Assembly (NCBI GenBank): GCA_022457155.1
Contig: JAJGOT010000049.1
Coordinates: forward strand, 1,399,001 to 1,463,000
DNA length: 64,000 bases
Reading direction: 5' to 3'
Source of the DNA: Cladopsammia gracilis
Taxonomy: Eukaryota > Cnidaria > Anthozoa > Scleractinia > Dendrophylliidae
The notes under the pieces were generated by a model. It saw only the letters and a program-made list of their open reading frames with translations, had not been told where the DNA came from and ran no database searches. Positions 1-53,976 of the stretch are shown one piece after another (within the stretch, counting starts at the first letter, position 1; every line of letters starts with the position of its first letter). The position numbers were made by a program, and so were the translations under genes.

Positions 1-670
1 GCTTTCTCGTCCTTTTGGTGGCGACATATACCATCGTCTTCTTCTTTGCGAGGGGCAAGATCGACCGATTCGGATTTGTTTCTTGAAAGCCTCTTTTAGT
101 TTTACACGAAGAAGTTGAACGTTTCTTGAGATGACTGACACATCACTTTCAGTTCCATAATTTTCTTCTTGATATGCAGCACTTTTTTTTACACAAATTG
201 TGCAGAGGTATGCATTGGTCGATCTTCAGATGATTTTTTTACCGTCCAGGAGAACGCAGAAAGAACTAGCTTCTTATGCCGCAACAACGGCATGACTTTG
301 CAGCTCTTTCAGTGTTAAAGTTATAACAGGCTTGTTTCCATCATTTCCAACACTTTACGAAGACATTTTCATGTTTTTGACGCGGGCAACTCGCTTTATT
401 TATATTCGTAAACATCTTGTTTCAACGGCACTTCCGGTAAAATGTAGTAGCCAATCAGAACTGTTGTTTGACCGGAACTTGATATGGATTATCCCAGAGG
501 TCCGCAACCTTGGTGCTGACCAAAAGGAACGCGGCCTCTGGGAACGAGATTGACAAACTGTATGAACGCATACATGCGCAATAGAAACAAAAAATGTATG
601 TTAGCTTAGGTTGTTCTCATAAGTTTATACAGGGAAACCGGACCTGCTTCACTGATCGTTTCTGTGATAA
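1..670. other. SORL1 intron, no recognisable element
   Basis: I see no class A repeat exon on the minus strand and no clear repeat. Only short chance frames. Confidence 0.5.
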
Positions 671-1260
671 TTGAAGGGCCAAGAGCATAACCGACCTATG
701 TCGAATTTTAGGCCTTTTTCATTTTTTCTCACTCGGATTTCGACGCCATTACGAAGCAGATTGGCCATGAGAATATGCGGCTGCAATACTCCTGACCAAC
801 GCCAATAACCTGAATGAACATAACGCTATTTAAGGTGGGCTTATCGAACATGTTCACTACTCGAGACAACATGGCTGAATAGCGTACAAGTCAGTGGTTG
901 AGCACTGGTTTAAGCCATGTTTAAGGCCCGTGCAGCGATGGAAGGACATCATGAAGTCCGGAAATCCTGAACTCCCTTGCACCTCTCGAAGAATTGAGTG
1001 CGTGTCCTTGCCGCCTCAGCCCAAAGCGCTTTTCAGTGCTGTAGGTAAAAATGAGCCGTTGTGGACAAGATGAGCCGGCGGGAAAGCCTGGAATCATTTC
1101 GGATCAGAAAAGGGGCAGCATTGTGAGTTGTGGGCCATTTCCCACCGTGCCGTGGTCGAAATGCCCATCCGAAGTGCTTCCAGACTTCTACTATTCCGTT
1201 CTAATTTTTGGGCAGGAAGGTCCATTTCGGTTTTGCCATAGAATTTCCTGACATGCTTTG
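671..1260 (-). mobile_element. Copy 1 of a roughly 1.1 kb TIR family (reversed, partial)
   Basis: Starts AATTGAAGGGCCAAGAGCATAACC then CCTATGTCGAATTTT, the terminal inverted repeat of the family. It continues with segments that are reverse complements of 39300-39350 (CAGATTGGCCATGAGAATATGCG) and of 27570-27770. Confidence 0.7.
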
Positions 1261-1394
1261 TGACAGTGGTAGATGGGTCCCCTGTGCGTGGTCGGGCACT
1301 TTGGGCAGCTAGAAGTGATTTCTTAGCTGAATGAAAGGAGTACCCTTCGCCATGTCGGGCATCTTCTTATCATGTTTAAAATATATCATAAAAC

Positions 1395-1700
1395 TTTGCT
1401 ATAACTTTAGCGTAGTTTCACGGGGACGTTACGGTTAATCTAACGTTACAGTAGCCGCTTTACGATAATTTTACGGTAGCTTTACGGGTAACTTTGAGAT
1501 AACTCTAGGATAACTTTACGATATTTATTGAAGTCAAAGTGTATAGTAAACAACAGCTATTTTATTGTATTTCTAAAGTTTTGAAAGGATCACTATGGAT
1601 GTGGCCGGTCAACATGACCGGCAAGACGAACATTTGACCGGTCAAAGCCCCAATCAGGCCGGACATTGTCCGTTGACCGGCCGTTACTTCCAGCCCTGGG
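1395..1700 (+). mobile_element. Second, partial copy of the CAGGGCTGGAAATAA element
   Basis: Contains AACTTTACGATATTTAT, TTTGAAAGGATCACTATGGA and GACCGGTCAAAGCCCCAATC, matching the reverse complement of 23960-24200, and ends TTACTTCCAGCCCTG. The left end is rearranged. Confidence 0.65.
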
Positions 1701-1719
1701 CTGCTTGGCGCCTCTTGTT

Positions 1720-2091
1720 TTTATTTTTTGTGTCACGATTTTGCATGCAAATTTATGCACACATATTTTAAATTGTGAACTTCCGGTTCATAGCTTTGCT
1801 TCTACACTTCCTGTTTAGTCACTTCGGGCTACTCTCACTTCCGGTAAAAAAGCTTTACTTAAGTGTCACAACAGCGTCTCCTATATCCCTACTTACACTA
1901 GTAATGTTCATGTTTGGTATATATAAGACTTAGAAAAATCACTGGCTTCATTGTGGTACAACCTTCATTTCCAAAACAATCAATAGTAAACAACGTGGTT
2001 TGCAGGAACGATGACTGAATGAAAGGAGTACTCTTCGCCATGTCAGACATCTTCTTTATCATAAAACTTTCTTACGCATGCGCATGAGTAT
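1720..2091 (-). mobile_element. Reversed copy of the element at 34530
   Basis: Includes TTCATAGCTTTGCTTCTACA, CACTGGCTTCATTGTGGTAC and CAGGAACGATGACTGAATGA, all reverse complements of 34690-34990, and ends ACGCATGCGCATGAGTA. Confidence 0.75.
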
Positions 2092-2208
2092 AGCTCTGAC
2101 CTTTGGTTAGAGCTTGCAATGTGTGATTTTTCCAAGTTTTGAACATGTCTATTATTGGGAGATAAAGAACTGGTCTAACGCTGGAGATTCAATTGCTCAT
2201 CAACTTAC

Positions 2209-47613
<45,405 letters not shown>

Positions 47614-47736
47614 CTTTGCGGAGCGAGCCGAATTGGATATCGCTGAGCCTGGTACGAAGACTTCAGAAATGACGCACGTCACGTGGAGACTGACGTCACG
47701 ATTTGGTGACTCGGCATAAGTTACACGCGTGACTCA

Positions 47737-47797
47737 CGCAACCTCGCCCCAAGGCCTTCTTTGTAAAAGCGGAGAAGGCCCTAGGGACGAGGTTGCG
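47737..47797. repeat. Hairpin repeat just upstream of SORL1
   Basis: CGCAACCTCGCCCCAAGGCC and the inverse GGCCCTAGGGACGAGGTTGC pair over about 27 bases. It lies 124-184 bases above the SORL1 start codon, in the likely promoter or 5' leader. Confidence 0.75.
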
Positions 47798-47849
47798 CAA
47801 ATAGCCCACGCGTGCACGGTCGTGCACGTGCAATAGCGAAGGAAATGGT

Positions 47850-48705
47850 TGTGCACTTTGGGTTAAAAGCGCCAAATTTGGCACAGTGATAGTATTCGAT
47901 GAGCTGATCAATTTCAGCTACGGGCCCACACATCCGGATTTCTCTCAGAGGGGCACTTTCCTACGTATCGTTTACAGCATTATCGTTTGCGGTCTTTTGC
48001 AGACTTGAGTTCTACCTTTTTGACCCAGGGTGGGAAAGGTGGGTACTTTTTGAGTTTCATATGGTGAAACAAGGGATTATAATTATTAATTATTTTCTCT
48101 TGGGTGAAATTACTGCGCCGTTTGGGTTAAAAGCGACAAATTTGGCACAGTGATAGTATTCGATAAACTGATCAATTTCAGCTACCGACCAATCCGCATT
48201 TCTTCCAGGGGGAGGCACTTTTGGGACCCAGGGGGGAGGGGTGGGTACCTTTTGAGCTTTATGGTGAAATCACTGCGCCCTTTGGTTTAAAAACACTAAA
48301 TTTGGCACGATTATAGTATTTGATCAGCTATGGCTTTCAGGAATTCTTTCAGAGGGAACGTTTTTACCAGGGGGTGGGTAAGTTTTGAACGAAATGGTGG
48401 AAGCAGATCGTGGACGTTGGGTTGAGAGCATCAAATTTCGTACAATTACAGTATTCGATGAGCTTGATCAATTTATTTCAATCATGACCTTTCCGGTATT
48501 CTTCCAGGGGGTGCAGTTTTTAGTTCCAGGGGAGGGGTGGGTTTCGTTTAAGCTAAATGCTGAAGTGAATGTGTACTTTTGGTTAAAAGAACCAAATTTG
48601 GCGCGATTATAGTATTCGAGAAACTTAACTATTTCAGATATTGGCCCATCCGGAATTACAAGAGAGGGCACCTTTTTACCTAGGGGGAGGAGCTGGGTAT
48701 TCAAC
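47850..48705 (+). repeat. Diverged tandem array, about five units
   Basis: Each unit has GGTTAAAAGCGCCAAATTTG-like sequence, then ATAGTATTCGATGAGCTGAT, then a G-rich stretch. Unit anchors are near 47872, 48136, 48296, 48431 and 48591 (spacing 135-264). A reversed unit occurs at about 51340-51545. Confidence 0.8.
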
Positions 48706-48909
48706 ATTTCTTCATAAGAATGAAATGGCGAATGCCTCCTATTAACAGGAAAGGCAAATTAAAATTTATTTTCCAGAGAAAATTGAACATTCATCTTTTG
48801 AACTACTCAGCGGAGGGTGAAAGAATTAAGAAATAACATTTCACCCGGTTGTGGTTGAAATTGGCCTGTTGTATCATTTAAATTTATTTCACTCGCACTC
48901 GCACTCCCC

Positions 48910-49175
48910 ACCGCTTGCAAACTCACGCAAACTCACTGAACGCTTTGGTGAACATCACCGCTCTGTGGAGAATCCACATCACCTCAGCTGCCCTACTCTC
49001 TATATCAGAACACTTTAATCTACCGGGGCACTCTACTAAGGAAATGCAACTTATACCACTGGAATTAATACGTAATAGCAGAGACTCTGTACAAAAAGCG
49101 CGTGAAGCATTTCTCATAGACAAAGCAAAGACGTTAGAGCCACTTGGAATCAACAGACGCAACGAACTTCATTAA
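48910..49175 (+). pseudogene. Penelope-like retroelement, GIY-YIG region C-terminal fragment
   Basis: The frame encodes EHFNLPGHSTKEMQLIPLE, then AREAFLIDKAKTLEPLGINR, the end of the GIY-YIG-linked protein of Penelope-like elements. The upstream reverse transcriptase is missing. About 130 bases downstream lies a compact hammerhead-ribozyme motif, as expected for the ends of these elements. Confidence 0.8.
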
Positions 49176-49303
49176 CTTTCTCATCACTAGTCAGTTTAGT
49201 TTATCACCCGTCAAACCCTTCACCAATCATATTCATTGTTTTTGTTATTCTTTAGTTTTCTCGAAACCACTTGTATAACGGTTTTACAGTTGTAATCATT
49301 TAT

Positions 49304-49354
49304 AGTGCTAGCCCCTGAAGAAGCTTTGTTTTGCAAAGCGAAATATTGGGCACT
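49304..49354 (+). ncRNA. Compact hammerhead ribozyme motif (Penelope type)
   Basis: All core parts are in order: stem I strand GCCC, CTGAAGA, stem II GCTTTG/CAAAGC, GAAA, a minimal stem III made of the palindrome ATAT, the T cleavage position, and GGGC closing stem I (extended by AGTG/CACT). Penelope-like elements are known to carry such hammerheads with one-pair, palindromic stem III. It follows a Penelope ORF on the same strand. Confidence 0.7.
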
Positions 49355-49406
49355 ATTATATTCCACTTTTATTTTATTTTATTTGTTTCTGCTTCTGCCG
49401 TAAGGA

Positions 49407-50476
49407 TCAGTTTGCCGTTTCTTTTGTTTCGCTTGGTAGTCTCACGTCAGGTCCGACCATTCGACGAATTCCCGTCCCGCGCTTGCTACGAGTTTGGGCC
49501 TTCAGACTATCCTGAATGTATCTGTCCCATATGACACCAAGACGCTTCATACATTGCATCTGCTTCTGGATGTGTGGCAGGTAAATGATACTTGCATAAT
49601 CAGAAAAGGTCATGCTCCAACATTGTTTCCTAATGCTATGGAGATTTCTAAAACTCGGCCGTATGGTACTGCATGACAAGCCTAAATCGATCAGCTTGTC
49701 AATAAGTCCCTTTTTTCCTTGTTTCTGCATGCAACAACAATCCTATATAGACAGGCAGAGGCTGTGATGAATCTTTCTGCCGGATGATAAGGGCGGCAGC
49801 ACAATTGCTTGAATATGCCTGCATCCGATTACCTGTACCACTCATAATCATCTCAATCTGTGAACGTAATGAGGGTGGAACTGAGTTTTTCCGAGAGTTA
49901 ATTGGAAATGAGCCATTAAATTGACTGTTTTCTATTTCAAAAGAGTTCTCGACGGACAACCTTGGCGACTCTTGTCGTCATAAATTGGCTAACTGGCTTA
50001 ATTTCTTTAATACAACACCTACGTGATTGAAAAATGCCAGCACGATTTCTCGGCCATCTTTATACGATTGTAGATCTGGGCCGAGTTGTTCGAAGGACGA
50101 TTAGCGCTAATCCAGGATTAATTGCCATGACAACTCATATGTTCTCTTGACAGTTAATCCGAGATTAGTGCTAATCAGGCTTTCAAGTGAACAACTCGGC
50201 CCAGGGCATTTCTCCAGGATACGTTCCTTAAGCCGAGTGCTATGCGCACGTTGCGAAACGTCAACACCCATCTGTTCTAGCCTAGCTACATACAACTTGG
50301 AGAGGTCGGATTACCTGATCATCTTGACTTTCCTCCATGAAAGAAATTAATTCCGCCAGAGCTATATACCATGACACAGAATAATTAGGTTCCTTGTGGC
50401 TGGTAGCTTTATCTCTCACACTAGCAGCCCTTTTATAGAGTGTTGCTAGGCAGTATGTGTGTTTTTCGGTGCTCAT
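49407..50476 (-). pseudogene. Broken gene of an unnamed multicopy cnidarian protein family
   Basis: Minus-strand pieces follow one another in different frames. They are SVSWYIALAELISFMEE (about 50335-50385), LYVARLEQMGVDVSQRAHST and LKERILEKCP (50203-50293), DLQSYKDGREIVLAFFNHVG (about 50010-50072), VPPSLRSQIEMIMSG then LPVYIGLLLHAETRKKG (49705-49890), and IDKLIDLGLS, GVIWDRYIQDSLKAQTRSKR (49430-49700). I recall this series (RLKERL, VPPxLL, LPxYxGLMLHAxTRK, WDxYxxxSLKxxTRxKRGxGIRR) from predicted proteins repeated in coral and anemone genomes, function unknown to me. At least two frameshifts and a MITE insertion make it non-functional. Confidence 0.6.
50078..50202. mobile_element. MITE inserted in the broken gene
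   Basis: Inverted ends GGGCCGAGTTGTTC and GAACAACTCGGCCC with further inner pairing (GATTAGCGCTAATC, GATTAGTGCTAATC). It interrupts the pseudogene between the LKERILEKCP and DLQSYKDG segments. Its ends resemble those of the element at 41488-41636 (GGGCCCGGTTGTTC). Confidence 0.8.
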
Positions 50477-51339
50477 GGCTTTTTTGGTAATTACACTGAA
50501 CTTGGTAATTAAATATTTCTGTAGTTTTTGGGCATACTCCGTCCTGTACTCTTCTAACGCACAATGTTAAAAATATATCTGTTCGTAAAAATATACGTAT
50601 GTGTTCGTAAAAAACCGCAATTAATTTCGCTGATAAAACTCAGCCTCATCAGGCAGTATCCGCCATCTTGGATTCAAGATATATTTGTACCTTGGTGTAT
50701 GATGCACCAAGTGTCTTATACCGTTCACGTATTTCATGTTAGGTTTCACGAAGTAATTAAATATGGGATATTTTATGTCTAATGCCTTACCTTTTCTAAG
50801 TAAAATGATTCAAATCGATTCAAATCTCAAGCAATATCGATCTCTGGCTTCTCTGGCCGCCGCCACCCAGGCACACTCATTCATTACATCAAAATATGTA
50901 GGGATTAATTCAACCAACACTTGTCATCCAAAATTTTGCAATATAATTTTATGCTACACCATTTGTAGATTTCAAAATGTCTATCACCCCTCCCCCACCC
51001 CCTTAGGGCACATAATCATTATGCTCGACGGATACGCTGAATGAGATACGGTGACTCGAGATTCCATTATTTCGATAACAAATATTTATTCAATCATATG
51101 AATGACGATAATTATTTAGGAAGGTGTTTGACATCACTTTCTGGCTTTCTAAAGTAATGGACATATTACATTACAGTTACCCTTCCTCCCTGGGTAGAAA
51201 AGCCCCCCCCCCCCCTCCAAATATCGGGGTTTGTTACGATTCATAACCAAAAGTACAGTAAAATATTCAAATTTCTGTCATTAAGGTAAATTAGACACCG
51301 TTTTGACACTTGTTTTGAACAATTTCTCTTGTTTTTAGG

Positions 51340-51545
51340 TACCCACCCCTCCCCCTGAGTCAAAAAAGTGCCCCCCCCCCCCTCCCCCGCGGAAGAATCC
51401 TGGATGGATCCGTAGCTGAAATTGATCAACTCATCAAATACTAGCACTGTGCCAAATTTAGTGCTTTTAACCCAAAGGGAGCAGTAATCTCGCCATGAAT
51501 CTCAAAAGGTACCCACCCCCTCCCCGCTGGGTCCAAAAAGTGAAA
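51340..51545 (-). repeat. Reversed unit of the 47.9 kb tandem array
   Basis: AGCTGAAATTGATCAACTCA and GTGCCAAATTTAGTGC are the reverse complement of the unit core at 47850-48705, with C-rich stretches on both sides. Confidence 0.75.
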
Positions 51546-51671
51546 CGAGAAAGCAAGGGACCGTGAACGAAAATGCTGCTAGTATACGCAGGATCTGTAA
51601 GAGATCTGATCAGCCAAAAATAAACAAAATACTTTAAGAAGCAAGGGCTGACAACTGCGTAGAAAAAGTAA

Positions 51672-51764
51672 CGCAACAATGGCATGATTAAGACCAAACC
51701 GAAAGTTTAAATGCACAGTTGCATTTAAACTTTCGGTTTGGTCTCAATCATGCCTTGTTCGTTG
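51672..51764. repeat. Near-perfect long palindrome
   Basis: GGCATGATTAAGACCAAACC and GGTTTGGTCTCAATCATGCC are the ends of arms that meet at a four-base loop near 51720. Only one or two mismatches are visible over 35 base pairs; weaker pairing continues outward. Confidence 0.85.
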
Positions 51765-51990
51765 TTTGATAGGTGATTTGGATATTTTAGCACCGAGTCT
51801 CGGGCTCGGTTTTTTCCCGCATTGGGTCTCGGGCTCGGATTTTATAACGTAGCTGCGGTCGCGGTCTCGGAGTTTGAAACAAGGGTTTCGGCGTCTCGGC
51901 GAGTCTCGGATTTACCATTTGCTACCCCTGCTTTGTAAAAAACAACAACAAACACCAAACAAACCATAAAATCAACAAATCATAAAATCC

Positions 51991-52233
51991 TAGCCTGCAT
52001 AACAGACGTTATTGGGGGCGCTCAAGCGGGTTTTGGGGCGCGAGCGCGAGACACGAGCGCGAAGCGCGAGACACGCACGGCGAGGGAAAAGAAAACATAA
52101 CGCCTGTAGACACGCTTTTATTTTTTCTTTTCCCTTCCCGTGAGTGTCTCACGCTTTGCGCTCGTGTCTCGCGCTACGCGCTCGCGACCTAAAACCCTCA
52201 GGAGCGCCCCAATAACGCCTGTTATGCAGGCTA
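51991..52233. mobile_element. MITE with TAGCCTGCATAACAG ends
   Basis: TAGCCTGCATAACAGACGTT and AACGCCTGTTATGCAGGCTA are inverse ends; the arms continue with GCGAGCGCGAGACACGAGCG and its inverse, giving a GC-rich hairpin. Confidence 0.85.
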
Positions 52234-52442
52234 TAAAATCCAAACTTGTACTCGCCTTTTCGAGGAATAACATTGGCCTTTAATTTTACGGCTGATTTCT
52301 ACTTCCACTTAGTTTAATCTCTCTTTCTTCATTGAGTCTTTTTGATACCTCGACTTTAGCGTGTTTTCGGATCTTTATATGGCTTCAGCTTATATATCAG
52401 CCAACCGGTCAGCCATGCATGGTGAAACTTTGCTGGTTTTCT

Positions 52443-52495
52443 AGCCTGTGTACAGACGCCCCTCTCTCGGGAGGGGGCGTCTTTACACAGGCTAC
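52443..52495. repeat. Short hairpin repeat with TAGCCTGTGTACAGACG ends
   Basis: TAGCCTGTGTACAGACGCCC and GGGCGTCTTTACACAGGCTA pair across a short loop. Ends resemble the MITE at 51991. Confidence 0.8.
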
Positions 52496-52679
52496 TGGTT
52501 TTCTTCATTGTTATTTGTCAATAATACCAGGGCTCGTTTAAAACAACAGAGTCACATCATGCTATGGCGCAACCCAGGCGGAATCGAAGAGTGAGCGGGC
52601 AAGATCGTAAATTTCCGCCCGCACCGGGACTAAGATTCGCAGAATTCCGCTCGCGCTCTGAGAAAGAAATAAATTGTTC

Positions 52680-52980
52680 CTATTTGAAATAGAAATAAAC
52701 ATATTTGAAAAATAAAATAAAATGTTTTAAGAAAGTGTCAAGTAAATTTCTAGCAACGACGTTTCGGGCTTGGCCCTTCATCAGGTTGATGACCGTTGTT
52801 TTGAACGCGAGTTGTTTTATTTGAAAAATTGTAATAGCGCGCGCTAAGCAAATACTTTCTTAAAACATTTTATTTTATTTTTCAAATATGTTTATTTCTA
52901 TTTCAAATTCTTGCTTATAAGTGTCACGCATCCTTGGGAATTCAATTTTTGAATTCATTTGTTTTGTTTTAAATTGTTCC
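52680..52980. mobile_element. Inverted-repeat element around a hammerhead motif
   Basis: ATTTGAAATAGAAATAAACA at 52682 and its inverse TGTTTATTTCTATTTCAAAT at 52890 form arms of about 55 bases. The right flank (GTGTCACGCATCCTTGGGAA) is duplicated at 53723. Confidence 0.7.
52754..52788 (-). ncRNA. Compact hammerhead ribozyme motif
   Basis: Read on the minus strand: CAAC, CTGATGA, GGGC-CAA-GCCC, GAAA, CGTC, GTTG. Stem I is CAAC/GTTG, stem II GGGC/GCCC, and stem III again reduces to a palindrome, ACGT, with C at the cleavage position. It lies between the arms of an inverted repeat (52680-52735 and 52853-52908). No Penelope frame is adjacent. Confidence 0.65.
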
Positions 52981-53226
52981 TATCCTACCTTTCCACATTT
53001 AAATAAAACTGAATCAGCTAAAAGTAAATATGAACAGCGACTAAAATAATAGTAAACGACATATGCACCACACAACACACAGTTTTCAACCCACTCCGGC
53101 CGTTTACTAACAATGAATAAACCATGTTATAATATGACCGTACGGCCCCGCTGACGCAGTCCTACAGAAAATAGAATCGCAAGGTGGCGTGAGCGGGGTT
53201 TATGATGATCTTTTCCGAAAATCTAA

Positions 53227-53620
53227 GGCCCCGTCCACACTAATGCGTTTTCGTTTGAAAACGCATACTTTTTTATGCGTTTTTACCGATCGTCCACACT
53301 AAAACGATCAAAAACGGGGAATGAAATCGATGAAAACGGAGGTTTTTGAAAACTCTTTTTAAAGTGGAGACTTTTGAAAACGCAGGTCTATCGTTTTCGT
53401 GTGGAAGGCAAAAACGGAGCTTTTCAAAAACGCTTAGGTCACAACTAGTAACGCATGGAGCATGCGTATTGAACAGAAAAACGTTCGAGCAGAGCCTGGT
53501 GATGAAAACGCATCTTTGGATCATCGTTTTTCAGCTCCTAGCGTGGACGCAAATCTTTTTATCCGTTTTCGGGGAACCAAAAACCGAGGTTTTCAAAAAC
53601 GAATTAGTGTGGACGGGGCC
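53227..53620. mobile_element. MITE with GGCCCCGTCCACACTAAT ends
   Basis: GGCCCCGTCCACACTAATGC and TTAGTGTGGACGGGGCC are inverse ends; interior is rich in AAAACG/CGTTTT. It is inserted into a decayed copy of the hammerhead-bearing repeat, whose AATGAAGGGCCAAGCCCGAA follows directly. Confidence 0.85.
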
Positions 53621-53622
53621 TA

Positions 53623-53790
53623 AATGAAGGGCCAAGCCCGAAATTAACTTGACACTTTCACAAAGCATTTTGATTTATTTTTCCAATATGTTTAATTCTA
53701 TTTCAAATTCTTGTTTATAAGTGTCACGCATCCTTGGGAATTCAATTTTTTAATTCATTTGTTTTGTTTTAAATGAATTGTAGGTTGACT
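53623..53790 (+). repeat. Decayed second copy of the hammerhead-bearing repeat
   Basis: AATGAAGGGCCAAGCCCGAA then CTTGACACTTTC and TTTAATTCTATTTCAAATTC match the inverse or direct sequence of 52680-52980; the hammerhead core is damaged (GAAATT in place of GAAACGTC). Confidence 0.7.
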
Positions 53791-53936
53791 TCAGTACATT
53801 CCGCGCGATCGAATTAGCCGCAAGATAATAAGCGCGCGCAACAGAACTGACACGTCACACACGCAGACCTTTCGTTACCACGCAACAAATTTGACAAAAT
53901 TAAACATTGTTACAGTGCCAGTGATTGTATAGAAGC

Positions 53937-53963
53937 TCGCTCCTTTTCTTTGTTTTGCCTCAG
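53937..53963 (+). promoter_or_regulatory. Possible 5'UTR intron acceptor
   Basis: A run of C and T with CAG, ending 13 bases before the ATG of the docking-protein gene. It would make that gene spliced in its leader although its coding part is a single exon. No matching donor could be assigned. Confidence 0.4.
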
Positions 53964-53976
53964 GTATTAAGACAAA

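Noticed and set aside
47614..47682. In-frame upstream start codon for SORL1
   Set aside because: It would place 23 non-hydrophobic residues before the signal peptide; the downstream ATG opens directly into it.
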